NCBI GenBank assembly: GCA_010015655.1
Contig: ML976663.1
Coordinates: forward strand, 947,359 to 1,011,358
Source: Bimuria novae-zelandiae CBS 107.79
Taxonomy: Eukaryota; Ascomycota; Dothideomycetes; Pleosporales; Didymosphaeriaceae
Direction: 5' to 3'
Length of the DNA: 64,000 nucleotides
Both the position numbers and the translations under genes were made by a program. This document shows, in pieces, positions 1-12,625 of this stretch (the stretch's first letter is position 1; the number at the start of each line of letters is the position of its first letter). The notes under the pieces were generated by a model. It saw only the letters and a program-made list of their open reading frames with translations, did not search any database and was not told the DNA's origin.

Positions 1-1113
1 TCCGGTATTACGGTGACCAGTGTATTGAGTGTGGTTGGCGTTGTTGTAGACCTGGGTCCTTTGACAGCTTCAACGTCAGATTGGTTTCCAAGCGGCGAAG
101 GGAGCCCGCGCGCCACTTCCTGCATAATCGAACTGAGGTCAGTCGGTGTGCTGGACTCTGCACCTTCAGACGTAAGGGTCGCGGCGGTCTCGTCACTGGA
201 CAAAAGGTTAACAGATTCGGTGTCTGCTGGAGTGACCCAAAAACTCACATGAAATTTTGCTCTTCCACTGTAGCCTCATCCTGGATCGCTAATCCCGTCG
301 TTTTGACGTCGCTGCCAGATCGAAGAAGCCGGGCGAACTTGTGGGAAAATAGACGGATGCCCGACGGCCTTCGCTCCGTCGCTCCCTCTTTACGGTCACT
401 AAGCAGAACCTTAGCAACAGACGCATTGGTATTATAGCAGCAGAGCTGAAAGAACACACCTTGTTTCTCCGGCTTTCGCGTCGGGCCGCGGCCACGATAT
501 GGGCATTTCATCCAAACTACCACGTGCCTCGCTCGAATCCGCCGCAGCCTTACTACTGCCGCTCCGTGAGAAAGCCATCAGCGAATGGGTTGCGCTCGAC
601 TCGGAAGCTGTAGATCTGCTGCTCCTGTGTTTCCTTATCGTAAGAGGTTGGTTGCTGGGGACGCGGCTGACGGGCAACGGCGTAACTGTGCTCAAACTAC
701 ACGTTGAGGGTGCTTTCAGTGGGTTATGCCATGCAAAGCCACTTTCGAGCGGCCTTTCAACAAACCCAAGGCTCCACTCAGCCGGCGAAGCCTATATGCC
801 GCTGGAGATCTCGGTTATTATGTCGTCGAGCGGGCCGTAATCGTCTTGCTGCTGGGACAACCTGCGATTGCAGTCGCTGAAGTGAACATCAGTACATTTG
901 GTCGTTGTGTTGTCTGATCTGGAGAGACTCAACGTACCTGGCGTTTCCAAGTTTATTGCCTAGCACAGTAATGCGCCGATAAAGAAAAGTTGCTTTGCGC
1001 GATGCTCTGCGAGGCTTCTTTCGTATGTGGAGGGGGGATGGGAGCAGGTTGTTCGAGGGTAGGAGAACAACAACTGGCTGATTCGCAGCCATGCCTTCAC
1101 TTTCGGCGTGTAT

Positions 1114-1258
1114 GCGCGCTTGTCCTCGAAAAAAAATAACGGTGAACCGCAATCCTATCTCTAATATAGTAATCTCCCACAGTCGCGCGTGCGTTTGTCC
1201 TCGAGCAAAATAACGGTGACCCGAATCCTATCTTCAATATCCTATATCTCCACCAGTC
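1114..1258. repeat. Imperfect tandem duplication of about 72 bp
   Basis: Two adjacent copies (about 1114-1185 and 1183-1258) share the blocks TTGTCCTCGA, AAATAACGGTGA and AATCCTATCT in the same order, with substitutions and small indels between them. No gene is attached to it. Confidence 0.6.
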
Positions 1259-1371
1259 GAATTTCGGGGCACCCGGAGTCGAGTGCAACGCCCGTATATC
1301 TGAGCCGTGTTGAGTATCGTCTTGCTGTTCAATGTGCACACGTTGCCGCTTACTCGTGTCCCGATTTCACC

Positions 1372-1455
1372 GAGGTACCTGACGTTGCTTAGAAGTCCAG
1401 AGGTATCTGTCGTTGCTGAGAGATGTAGAGGTATTCGGCGTTGCTGAGAGATGCA
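1372..1455. repeat. 28-bp unit repeated three times
   Basis: Three consecutive 28-bp units at 1372-1399, 1400-1427 and 1428-1455. Each starts GAGGTA and contains CGTTGCT at the same offset. Units two and three both carry GAGAGATG; unit one is the most diverged. This looks like a small minisatellite in intergenic DNA. Confidence 0.75.
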
Positions 1456-1915
1456 GAATGGAGAATACCACTAAAGTAGCAATGGAAATAGCAAGCTTTA
1501 TGCTGAAAGTGTTTCGATGTACCCAAAGCACACGGAAGAATGCGGGTCTGTATTACGATCATGACACTGACAGCACGGCGAAAAGGCAATAGCAGCCGAA
1601 ATGCTAGGGAAGTGACACTAGAGGAGAACAAGTATTGAAAAAAGAAGCTACGCCCTGAGTCGTGCCTGCTGTTGTTTCTGGTATGCCTGAGAATTTTGAC
1701 ATTTCCAAGTGCGGTCTATTACGAAGATACAGAATCAAACTACGGCGTACTGGAAACCAACATTTGGCCGGCTTTTGCATTACCTGTATTGGAGTAAACC
1801 AACGATCCTAGGTCTGCCAATAGACTGGCTGGTGCACGCGCCTGTACTAACGCCGGATATCAAAGAGGAGTATTATACTACGTGGACACGGAGAAATAGG
1901 ATTGTAACCTTTCGA

Positions 1916-3070
1916 CTATTTCTCCGCAGTCCTTGAAACCAGCGCTTCTAGCTGCTTCTGCATCTTTGCCATTGTCTCTTCATCTCCACTACGGAAGCGG
2001 ATCTGTACATTGTCAGTGCTACTTTTCAGTGATCTACAAGTAAGATAGCATACGATATCTTCGCCCGCTGCTCCACCGAACAGGACAAACTCGGACAGGC
2101 TGGCCTTGACTGCTTTCCTGACACGCTCCTCCCACACGCCCTCCCAATTCCATTCTCCAGGGCGGCGGTTCCTAACTAGCGTGGAGCCCTTGGTTGATCT
2201 TCCTTGCGAACTTGCTTGTGAGTCGGCCGTCGGTGACGTTGGAGAGGATTGCTGAGTGTGCAGCGCAGCTGCGCGATAGGCGCGCCAAGCGTGGTATGCG
2301 CTGGGATTCGCGGCTGCCCCTATAGTGATCGAGTCCAAGACCTGCTCGTCACTGAAGGTGCTACGAATGTAGTCTAGTACGCCGGCAATGGACACATGCC
2401 TTACGGCAGAGGCGGTGATGGCGGACAAATCCGTTGGGACGGTTACTTCTTCTCTACTATCTGAAGGATTGAGCGCGTAACTCCGCGCGGGCGTACCTAG
2501 GCCCGACCCGCTGACTGTACGGGAGCTCGCAGCGGACCGCCGAGCACGTCCGAACCACTGCGGAAAGCCGTGTCGAAGACTGAAGCCACCAGGCGGAAGT
2601 CGCTCTTCGTCAGTGGCACTAACAGTGTCCGTGTCGGACGATCCCGTCGTGTAGGTGTAGGTGGTGAGTGGTGTGAGCAGCGGGTGGAAGACATCGGTTG
2701 AGAAGGTCACGAGAGGGGGCAGGGAGGGGTAGTTGGGTGGGAATGAAATCTGGAAGCGTAGCACTGCGGGAGCATAGGGCCCTGTACATAGTGAATACCT
2801 GCTGATGCTGTAGATGGCGGGGCGGATGACAAGAGCGGTCGAGTCCCGGAGGGTGTGTAGTACCTTTGCGCACGAATATGATGCCGACCCACAGCGAGGG
2901 GTCTCCGGGCGTAATGCTCACAAAGACACCATCGAGCTGGGCATATCGCAGACTGGAGCTGTGCACTGTTAGGCACCAGCGCAGAGAGTCAACGTTGCGA
3001 CCTACAACTCGACGAGCAGTTGCTGCCGCCGGAAGGAGATGAGCGCTGGTGACGATGCGGGTAGAGACAT
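1916..3070 (-). CDS. Inactive ubiquitin-conjugating-like (UEV/FTS-type) protein
   Basis: Three exons (3070-3006, 2958-2864, 2781-1916) give 341 residues. Splicing restores the E2 N-terminal helix (RRQQLLVEF), the strand DGVFVSITPGDPSLW and KGPYAPAVLRFQISFPPNYP. The E2 fold then runs through SLPPLVTFSTDVFHPLLTP. The usual HPN motif and the active-site cysteine are missing after FHPLLTP, so it should not conjugate ubiquitin. That pattern, with a long helical C-terminal extension, resembles FTS/AKTIP. FTS works with Hook and FHIP as an adaptor linking dynein to early endosomes, known in Aspergillus as FtsA-HookA-FhipA; assignment to that complex is my inference. The start ATG at 3070 is chosen because it is in frame with the helix. 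A 51-nt stretch at 2053-2003 (GTATGC..CACTGAC..TACAG) is probably a further in-frame intron; removing it gives 324 residues. Confidence 0.82.
2003..2053 (-). other. Probable in-frame intron in the UEV/FTS-type gene
   Basis: On the minus strand this 51-nt segment starts GTATGC, has a CACTGAC branch-like site close to the end and ends TACAG. Its length is a multiple of three and it contains no stop, so the frame stays open whether or not it is removed. Removal joins GEDI to IRFRSGDEE, a more helix-like tail. Confidence 0.55.
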
Positions 3071-6036
3071 TTCGTGGCGGTGTCATGGAGGCCAGCGGTG
3101 AGAGCTGGTGAGATGCGCCCATCCCTGTTATGCATTAGCTGCAGATCCTGTCTTGGCACTGCCCTCCTCATCTCCACGTCTCCCCACCCAGCAGCATTTC
3201 GATGCCTCACGCGCCCACCATGGTCGGGCATCCCTTCGTGGACGTTGACCGCCGCGAAGGACGCGTAGATAGGCCGACGACGACGTGGCAGCACGCCTGT
3301 GGCACAGTTTATTGTCTCACCGGAACCATCTAAGCAGTGCCCTGTCGACGAAGCCTGGTTTCTGGTCAGTCGGTCTCTTGCAGGAAGGATGCTATAGCCA
3401 GCATTTCACGATAATCGAAACGATGCACCCGCCCGAGACCGGGCAGTCACCCGCTACTGTATGTCGGGCACCTGTGGCAGCTGCAGGAACTGCCTCCAGG
3501 GATGCGCAATCTGCCAACATTGTCGAGATTCTACTGTGCCCTCCTCCGCACCAATCGCTGTGCCGTGGGGAAAAAAAGAAACAGTGCAGCCTGAGATGCA
3601 GGCGAGCCTTGCTAGCACTGACCCTGCGACGATGGACCGGGTGGTTGCCAGCGTCCATCGAGCGCTTGTTTTTACTTATGCCGGCACATGCCGTGGAACA
3701 ACAGGACTGAACTCGACGTGCGTTGGCACAAATGCCAAACGAAACGGACGACTGGAGCATCAGGATCCACGAGTGCCGTTGTCAGCGCCCAAGCACACAG
3801 CAGCGCCCCGTCACAGGTGCCCCCAGGGCCGGCAAAGAGTCACGTGGCGGAGCTGGAGCACTTGGGGTGACGTTCACATCGAGCCAACGAGTCGGTTAGG
3901 GCGGGCCCGCCGACTCGGGTCTGACGAAGGTCACCTGTCACTGTACATATGCGATGTTGGTGTCTCGTTCGGGCGTTGGCCTTGTCTCTGCTGCATCGTG
4001 TCGCAGGCCCTGGAGAACGACGGCGAACGCTCGGCAAGCACTCGTTCCCCAGGCGTCGGCCATTTTTGCGCGCGCGCGATCAAAGTTAATCGCGGCGTAA
4101 TGTTTAGCTCAGCGCGCATCGGAGCATTCTGGCGTCGATGATTAATCACAGCGTGTGGACCGCCAGCTCGGCCGGGCGCCGCAGTTTCGAGCCCAGAAGC
4201 CGCTAAGAATTCTGGGACGTCTCACATTCTTCTCTAACCCCTGACATCGTCAATCTCGCGTGGCCCTGCAAGGGTGGCTGCAACAGCAGCCTTATGTCCA
4301 CACCGCCGCGGCTCCACTCATGAAAAACAGCCGTTATGCTTACCGCTTTTGTCCGTCTCGCCGCGGCAAACTCTCTCGAAGCTGGTCGCGACACCATCTT
4401 GCGACACGCATCGGAAGTGCTTCCGGCGCCCATGGTGATGAGCCACAAGGTTTCCAGTTGCGCCGTTGATATGGCGGTACTGTGTGCGTACCGCGCAGGT
4501 GAACACGGAGCCGTCAGCTGATGCCATCGCGAGCCATGTAAAACCGTCGTAATGAGTGATGATGGAACAGCGTGGTGGATCCGCGAGCAGGAAACGCTCC
4601 TCTCGGTGACCATGACAACTCGACCTGGTAGCGTTGCTGCTCCTCAAGCTGACCGCGTGCATGGATGCAATGGGCGACACAAGGCCAGCAAATTACGGCG
4701 CGAAGCAGGGTGAAGGACCACGCGAGAGGTCGTGAATCCTCCCACGTTGGCTGACAGAGACGCGAGTCGCGTCGCAGACCGGCGATGGCATCCTCTATCG
4801 TCATCTGTCCCTCACGATGCATCACACGTTATTATTTTGCCCGCAGCCGTCGGTAGGCGCAGTCGAATCAACTTGTCCACGATACACCGCCATTTTGTAG
4901 CCTTCTGCGCAGTTGCGGCTGTTTGGGCTGTTTGATGCTGCCTCGCTGCCCATTCTGTCACTACCCAAAATGCCACAGAAGGAAGCATTGATTCGCGGGG
5001 CTGGTTTCTCGACCATGAGCCGATTGCTCCGCGTTCTGACTCGCTTGCTGTCAAAGGCTTCGATGATCCTGCGCACCGCTGGTTGCCCCTGAGCACGCTG
5101 TTACGCAGCCGATGGTCTATTCGAGGAACGAATGAAGAGCGTCGGACCAGAAGAATTCACGTTTGCTTCCGGGGAAGCTGAAATAGCTTCCGTCTCCGGT
5201 TGCGGCTTGGGAGCCGGCCAGCGACGGTCGGCAGGTCGTTCAGTCCTCAGGCCGTCGCCAGGGGTATCCCTGCATGCAGCATGGCGCACTGATGGGACTT
5301 GCTGCAGCCTAGGAATCTGTCCGGCTCCGCGGTATTTGGCTAGCCACGCCCACATGCTTTGCCGGGCCGTGCACGGTGATCTTCGCGAGTCTCTGTCATG
5401 CCACTTCGTTGCTCAACGCTCCCAGGTGTTTATCCTTGTCCGCCTTACTCGCTTTCCTCTAGCACCTCCAACGCCTTGGTTCCGCTCAAGCCGGATGTGG
5501 TCCTGTGTGATGAGAAGCTTCCACAGCCCTGGCCCACGTTCAGGGGCAGCGAGCCCAGTCTTGCCCTCATCTCGGGCACACAGGCTCAGTTTCCGTTGGC
5601 TTGGAGTCACAAGTGATTACAGGTCGATGCCAACACAACTCTCCCAGCCGCCTATCAACATGCTCTGTCCCGGACATGGCTCCGCCCTCGACTGCATTTG
5701 CTGGTACTCCCGCTGTCTCTATCCGCCCATTACTACGTATCCACTTCCACAACAATCACCGCCTGCTTCCCCGTTTCCTCCCCGCCGCTGTCATCCTTGT
5801 CACTAGCAGCGGTCTACCCGCTCACACAGCGCCACTTAAATCTTGCTCTTGTCGTATATATTGACTGACCCTCGCCTCTACATCACACTGACCCCCCTTC
5901 TTCAGACCCCAAGCACTAGTGTCGTGACCTTCCACTTTGCATATGTATTGCTTTCCTCCACAACGGCTTTGACGTTTGCTTGATTCCTATCGCATCATCC
6001 AACATCCCACGTAGCCACAACTCCCACACAGTCACA
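3071..6036. other. Intergenic region without a supported gene
   Basis: Nearly 3 kb between the divergently transcribed UEV-like gene and the MFS gene. The longer open frames (3461-4141 and 5132-5806, plus strand) have biased, domain-free translations and overlap equally long frames on the other strand. The stretch before 6037 is pyrimidine-rich with a TATA-like GTATATAT at about 5853, which fits a promoter and 5' leader of the transporter gene. Confidence 0.5.
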
Positions 6037-7967
6037 ATGGCTCGGTATGGCGGGCGCTCTGCCCACGTACAAGGCGATACACCGTTTCCTACACGACAGC
6101 TAGCCATCCTAGGTATGTGATTGTTCACTAGAAGCACGTAGATAGTGTTGGTCTTAACAACAGCACAGCACTTTGCCGAATAAGCGAGCCCATTGCTTTC
6201 ATGTCAATCTTCCCGTACGCGTACTACATGGTGCAAGACTTCAACGTCACAGAAGACCATGGTAAGGTGTCGATGTACGTCGGCATGATCACATCGGCTT
6301 TTGCCTTCATGGAGTGTGTGAGTGGGATATTCTGGGGCCGGCTCAGCGATAAGGTCGGACGCAAGAAGGTTCTTCTCGGTGGACTTTTCGGCACCGGATT
6401 GAGCATGCTGTTGTTTGGCTTTGCAAAATCTTTACCGGTCGCAATGTTTGCGCGGGCATTAGGTGGAGCGCTCAACGGGTGAGGTCATCGGTGAGATCTA
6501 GTCGAGTAGCGCTCGCTAACGCAGACGCAGGAATATCGGCGTTCTTCAGACTACCGTCGCAGAACTGGTAACGGTGGAGAAGCACCAACGTAAGGTTTAT
6601 TGCCTCAGCGAGCAGGGATGATACGCTGACTCCAGTACAGCGCGCGCATATTCAATTATGCCTTCTGTTTGGTGCCTTGGGTACGTGATACCGTGCATCG
6701 AACTGGGTCACGATACTGACCGCTCTTTTGTAGCACCATTGTTGGCGCGTCGCTTGGCGGTGTTCTCGCACGCCCCGCATTGTCTCTTCCTGCTGTGTTC
6801 GAGGGCACCATTTTTGAAACATTTCCGTACCTCCTTCCGAACCTTGTCTGCACAGGAGGGGTGGTTTTTGGACTCGCTGTGGGTTTTCTGTTTCTCGAGG
6901 AGACACATGAGGATCGCAAATTTGACCAGGATCGGGGTATCGAACTTGGTCAATGGCTTCTCCAAAAAGTGCGGAGAGCACCCGCATACCAACCCTTGAC
7001 CGACAAGGATGAACCTCTGGACGAGTTGACCGCTATGCTGGAAAATGATGATGCATCGGCATACAGGAGCACCGACACCTCTCCGACTTTGTGTAGCTCG
7101 AGATCATCCTTGTCAGAGCCACCGCCCCTCACTCTCGAAAAGGAATTCGTATGCACGCCAACCATTCGCGACGCTTTCACGAAACAGACGTGCTTGAACA
7201 TCGCGTGCTACGGAATCCTCGCTTTGTAAGTTATCCTCTGATTGACGGAAACACTGGCTAATGCATGGTACAGTCACACAATTTCCTTGGAGCAGCTGCT
7301 GCCAATTCTGATGTCAAGAGAGGAATCTACAGGAGAGAATCGCAACTTGCCGTTCTACTTCAAGGGCGGTTTCCACTTGTCCACGCAAACCAACGGTCTA
7401 ATTCTCGGCATCCAAGGCATTCTTCAAATGGTCGCACAGCTTATTATCTTCCCCTGGGTCAGCAAGAAAATCGGAAGCCTTCGAACATTTTCCCTCACGA
7501 TTGCGCTTTATCCGTTCCTGTACATGCTGGCACCCTACCTCGCGCTCCTGCCCAAGAATCTCCGTATCCCAGGCATTGTGTTGATCCTTGTGTGGAAAGT
7601 AACGGCACAGGCGATGTCCTATCCTTGTCTTGCCATCATGCTGGCAAACGCTTCTCCCTCCAAGAAGCTTCTCGGTACGCTGAACGGGGTAGCTATGGCT
7701 TCGGCTAGTGTTATGAGAGGATTCGGTCCTACCGTTTCGGGTGCAACCGATGCAGTTGGCGATCAGATCGGTATGTCAGGGCTTGCATGGTGGACCATCG
7801 CCGCGGTCGCTATGATTGGGTGGGGACCCTGCCTCTTCATGAAGGAGCCTCGCAGGAAAACAGCTGGCAGCGGGCTGAAGGACGAGGAAGCGGCTCTCGG
7901 ATCAGACACAGATTCTGTCTGCACTCTTGCGCCGGACGAGGAGGCCGAGGAACGACTTCTCAAATAA
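6037..7967 (+). CDS. Major facilitator superfamily transporter (DHA1-like)
   Basis: Six exons (6037-6112, 6169-6478, 6531-6589, 6641-6680, 6734-7225, 7274-7967) give 556 residues. The introns are 48-56 nt with consensus ends, and each junction restores a family-typical stretch, for example LALCRISEPIAFMS, HQPRAYSIMPSVWCLG and YGILAFHTIS. The MFS motif A, GRLSDKVGRKK, lies at about residues 82-92 between the second and third membrane helices. A long hydrophilic loop, acidic and Ser-rich, separates the two six-helix halves at about residues 255-330, as in DHA1 proteins related to yeast YCR023C and plant ZIFL transporters. It is a plasma or vacuolar membrane antiporter by family. The substrate cannot be told from sequence. 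The tail is acidic and cytosolic. Confidence 0.92.
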
Positions 7968-9216
7968 CAACACGAACGACCACACACGACGAACCATTTC
8001 CCCATTTTCGAGCTTTTCAGCACCGGCGTTACATGATTCTAATACTTATTACCGGATTTTAATACCACAGCCATAGACAGATGGTTCGCGATCGATTAGA
8101 AGGAAAAGGCCCCCAGGCCAGGCGTTTTCTTACTGGGAGGAATTTTGTATCACAGGGACACGACTACAGGCCAGGAAAATGGGCGGTTCCATCTGCAGGA
8201 CAGCATTTACTAGAGGGAGCGCAGGCGACACGGTTTAGAATCAGCAGCTATCGAAGCAAGCGCGGCGTTGGAAGATGACAACGGATTTCGCAATACCCCT
8301 TGGGGCAGCCTGGTACGCGCCAGAGCTGTCCTGATTCTTATTTTAGACGCCATGCAATATCTCGTTTACCATTGTCACCTCTCTTTCGAGTTTCATCGTG
8401 ATGTGCAGTGCAGAGACGAGCCGCATGGGAAACTGACTCGCGAAGACAGGAGCACGGTAAGATTTGGCCAGGCCGCGTCAGTCAGAGGGGAGGGGAGGAG
8501 TGAGGCTACGGCGTGATGGGATATACATGAATGCATTGGGGTCCAAGACGGACGGGCCAACGCCGCTGCCGTTTAGAGCAGTTGTTCGCTTATTTCGCGA
8601 GCAGATGCCGCTCCACGGTTCCGGCACTTCCCTCTGATCGGTGTGCGAGTCTGCGAGGTTGCAGGGAGCCAGGGTGCGAGTCAGGGCTCGTCAGCTTCGC
8701 ACGCACGAGATGTGAACACGCTGTGGGCGAACATAACATGGCTTGTGCAGCTGCATGTAGGTATGTATGGACAGTGGTGAACGGAACGGGGCGTTGTGCG
8801 GAGGAAGGAACGACAGACTCGAATCTGGGGTAACGTGGGATGGGTACCCGAGACGGCCGGCAGCTGCAGGTCACGTGGCCGGCCGCCCTCCACGCGCGCC
8901 CAAGTTACTAACTGCAACTATCCGTCTGCCAATGCCTCGGCCATCGCGCCCTCTGGTATCGCGCGCCTGATAAGAGAGATACAAGCCATCCGCTAGTCTG
9001 CTCCCCACAGAGCGATCTCCTCTTGCTTTTGGCCGCGCAGATGGAGGCAGACTCATCCCGTGCCCTGCTACTGCTCCCCGCGCCCCCCCCGTCGCAGCCG
9101 CTTACTCCTTCAGCCTTGAGAGCGGTGCTAGCAGAGCGGGGCCGGACCATCGCTGCTCCCCAGACCTGGACTCGGACCCTTTGGAGGAGCTGAAGCGAGC
9201 TCTGCCATGCGCCCTG
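7968..9216. other. Intergenic region: 3' flank of the transporter and promoter of the regulator
   Basis: No supported gene. Short open frames occur on both strands without intron support. The last part is rich in CCCC and GGCCGG motifs and probably serves as promoter and leader of the Zn2Cys6 gene that follows. Confidence 0.5.
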
Positions 9217-12200
9217 ATGACCAGCCTCAAAAAGCGCCCGCTCGACGAGTCCTCCCATGACGGAGATGGTACCTCGCCGAAGGAAGCAGCGACCGCGAAG
9301 CCGGCGTCGCCTGCCCAAGCTGCTGCTGACGCGGCGTCGGCGTCGTCGTTTCGCAACGTCTCTGCCTGCAACAGGTCTGTGCCCTCACCTTCTGCGATGC
9401 GCCGCTGCTCTGTCTGCATGTGTGTATCTGTGTATAGATGTAGACCCTTTGCTCACGTGCTCGCTCTGTAGATGCCGGCTTAGGAAGAACCGCTGCGACC
9501 AGCGCCTGCCGTCCTGCGCGTCTTGCGACAAGGCCAACCAGAAGTGCGTTGGGTACGATCCCATAACCAAACGTGAAATACCGCGAAGGTGCGCGACACG
9601 CTGGAGCTGGGCCGCTGCTTACCGTGGCCCGATGCTCCTCCTGCCCATATGAGAAGCTGCTAGGCTGACCCGTCTCAGCTACGTCTACTACCTAGAGACA
9701 CGCGTCGCCCATCTCGAATCGCTGCTGCAAGAGAACTCGATCGCATATGCAGACGCCGAAGAATTCAACCCGAACTTCCCGCCGGCGAACGGCTCCACGT
9801 CGCGACCACCGTCAGCCGCGGGCGCACCACCCCCACAACGCAATGGGGTAGCCACGGCTACCAAAGAGGAACAGGACCACAACGAGCGTGAGAAGCTCGC
9901 CAAGCTGGTGTCGAACATTGGCATGGTCTCGGTGCAGGGCGCAAGCGACCCTCGCTTCCTAGGATCGACGTCTGGCATCTCATTTGCACGTGTGGTCTTT
10001 GCGGCCGTCAAGAGCTCCGTCTCTGGATCCTCCAGCGAAAGAGGAAGCCAGAGGGGGAGTAGGCCGCTGACCACGAATGCCGCGGACGGCGGCACGTCCA
10101 TGCGGGATAGCTTCTTCGGTCTCCATACGAAGCCAGCATTCCGACAAGCTCCGTTTCCAGAACGCGAACTGGGCGCTCGATTGGTAGAACTCTATTTCGA
10201 GCACGCAAATCCGCAGATCCCAACGCTGCACCGTGGCGAGTTCATGGAACTGTTCGAGCGAGTGTACGCGTCGAGCGACCGGAGCAGAACTTCCCGTGAA
10301 TCGTACATGCTCAACATTGTGTTTGCCATAGGTGCTGCTATAATCATGGGTAGCTCAGATTCTGGCGATTCTCCGACATCGGACAGTGCAAGGTCTCCTA
10401 CCAAATCCAAGCCATCACCTCCCTTGAACAAGAAGCGGCGGCTTGCGGGCTACCAGTACCAGCCTGAGGAGTACCATGCCTCGGCAATCATTCACCTGGA
10501 ACACTTCCTTGGCAGCACGCCTGCAGCCGAACGACCTGATGGTTTCGGTGGAGGTTTAGAAGAACTGCAGGCGGTGTTACTTCTTGCAGGATTTGCGCTG
10601 TTGCGTCCCGTGGCACCTGGTCTATGGTATATAGTCGGTGTAGCCGTCCGACTGGGTGTCGATCTGGGGTTACACTACGAAGACGGAGTTGGGATTGACG
10701 GTTCCGGAACAGACGATCAAGCCATCGGGAAATCAGAGGTGAAGGAAGAAGGAGCTGCAGCACCAGGTGCTACGAGTCGGAAAATAGACGCAAAAGAGCG
10801 CGGTCGCAGAGAGTGGGTCCGTGACCTGCGACGAAGGCTGTGGTGGTGTGTCTATTCCTTGGACCGGCTAGTCAGTACATGCGTAGGCCGGCCATTTGGC
10901 ATCACTGATCAGGTCGTCACAACGGAATTTCCATCGATGCTTGACGATCGGTTCATCACCAAGGAAGGATTCCTGGATCCACCCAAGCATTTGCGAAGAC
11001 CCACCTACAAGGTTGTAGCGTATCACTACTTCCGGCTGCGGTTACTGCAGAGCGAAATCCTGCAGGTTCTGCAATACAGGCAGGCTCAACAAGCCAGGGC
11101 GAGTGGGACGAACAGGGGCAACGAGTACATGCACACAAAACTTCCATCGCCGTTCCTCGTCAACTTTGGCTCATTCCGAGCTTGGCGGGTCGACATTGAT
11201 AGGCGTCTCCTGGAATGGAAAGATTCGGCGCCGACGCAACAGGATGCAGGTGTGCAATTTTCGCCTCTATTCCTGGAGCTCAATTACTGGCAGGCGATCA
11301 TCATGCTGTATAGGCAAAGCCTGGTGGTTCCACTGGGCTTGGCGGGCGAACTTGGCAGCGCGGATAGTGAAGTGGGAAGCCCATCAGTAATTGAACCGGA
11401 CGAGAGAGAAGATGAAGAGCTCGTCTTCCTGAAGGTTGCGGAAGCCGGTCAGAAGGTGCTCAAGCTGTATCGACAATTACATCGCGTACATCTAGTCAAC
11501 TACACCTTCCTGGCGACACATCATCTGTTCATGGCTGGTGAGTTCTGCCACTACCCTTGAATGACCCGAGCTAAATTGATCAGGGATATCGTTCCTATAT
11601 GCTGTGTGGCACTCTCCTGCAGTACGCAGTCTCTTAGTAAGTCTGCATCTCAAATGCTGTGTTACCTGCAACAGCATTATTGCATCACGACGACGTTACT
11701 GACGATCTGCACTCAATAGTCTCTGGATGATGTCGACTTTACTGTACTCGCCGCGACCTCCGTACTTGCCGACCTGATCGAAAAGTGCCCCCCTGCAGAA
11801 GCATGTCGTGACGCCTTCGACCGGATGAGCAAGGCCACTATCCAGATGTGCATGTCGACGACCGGGTTCGGTCCCCAAGCACTGCGTCCGCAGGCTAGAC
11901 TACCACCTCAGTCTCCAAGCACAGCGTACCCACCAGTTTCAGATGCCGATACGGATATGTCGGGTTACCAGACGACCGGATACTTCCAGCATCCTCGTCG
12001 TCCGATACCACGCTTCGACATGAACCTCAAAGATTTATTCTCCGAAGACGAAACCGATAAGCGCTCGTTTAGCCGCATATCAAACCAGGTGGGCAGTATG
12101 CAACCTCCACCTCCGCCGCAGTCGACCAAGCAAGAACAGACGATGCAGCCCTTCACCACGAACCTCAAAATTTCGCCACAAATGCGCCCGCACCACCTCC

Positions 12201-12625
12201 AACAGCAACAGCAACAATCCTACTCCTTCCCGCAACAATCTCAGAACCTCCCGTCTCCCCAGATGCAACAGTCATACACGCCTACCTCAAGCATATCAAC
12301 CATCTCACCGCTCATGTCGCAATCACCCATGCCCTCGCCGTACCAGGCTCCGCCTCAAATCACAAATCAACTCCCCTACAACGCCTTCGCGCAGAATATC
12401 ACATCGGTGTATCCTGATCTGGGCACGTTCAACGATCTGGACTTTTTGGATAGTTTTCCGGTCCAAGGCGCGAGTAGTGGGTTGAATGTCACGGATGCGG
12501 CGGGGCCGCTGCAGGATTTAGGGTTCGGCATGGGATTCGGTGACGGGACGCATGATTGGAGCGATGGGAATGGGTTGGATTTATTCGATGGGTTTTTCTT
12601 TGGGGGTGGGCCGGGGAATGGGTGA
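9217..12625 (+). CDS. Zn2Cys6 transcription factor with fungal_trans domain (Ppr1-like)
   Basis: Five exons (9217-9374, 9472-9588, 9679-11537, 11584-11636, 11720-12625) give 1030 residues. The first junction completes the zinc cluster: cysteines at residues 51, 54, 61, 68, 71 and 78, spacing C-x2-C-x6-C-x6-C-x2-C-x6-C. The linker IPRSYVYYLETRVAHLE closely resembles the Ppr1/UaY class, which includes pyrimidine and purine pathway regulators. A fungal_trans (PF04082) region spans roughly residues 260-620, with the signature RRRLWWCVYSLDRLVSTCVG. The C-terminal 250 residues are rich in Gln, Pro, Ser and Met with polyglutamine runs, which suits an activation domain. ATG 9217 is the first in-frame ATG after an upstream stop near 8970. 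The regulon is unknown and no pathway genes lie alongside. Confidence 0.9.

Larger units (their letters stand above)
1..1915. other. Non-coding or unassigned left edge
   Basis: I find no convincing gene here. The open frames are short, overlap one another on both strands and show no recognisable domain or intron pattern. Base composition is balanced, so this is not the RIP-degraded type of DNA found further right. It holds two small tandem repeats, listed separately. The start of a gene beyond the left edge cannot be excluded. Confidence 0.5.

Noticed and set aside
3461..4141. A 226-codon open frame as a cysteine-rich protein gene.
   Set aside because: It has no recognisable domain or signal peptide, overlaps other open frames, and its composition looks like GC-rich intergenic DNA.
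5132..5806. A 224-codon open frame upstream of the MFS gene.
   Set aside because: Domain-free, overlaps equally long frames and lies in a pyrimidine-rich promoter-like region.
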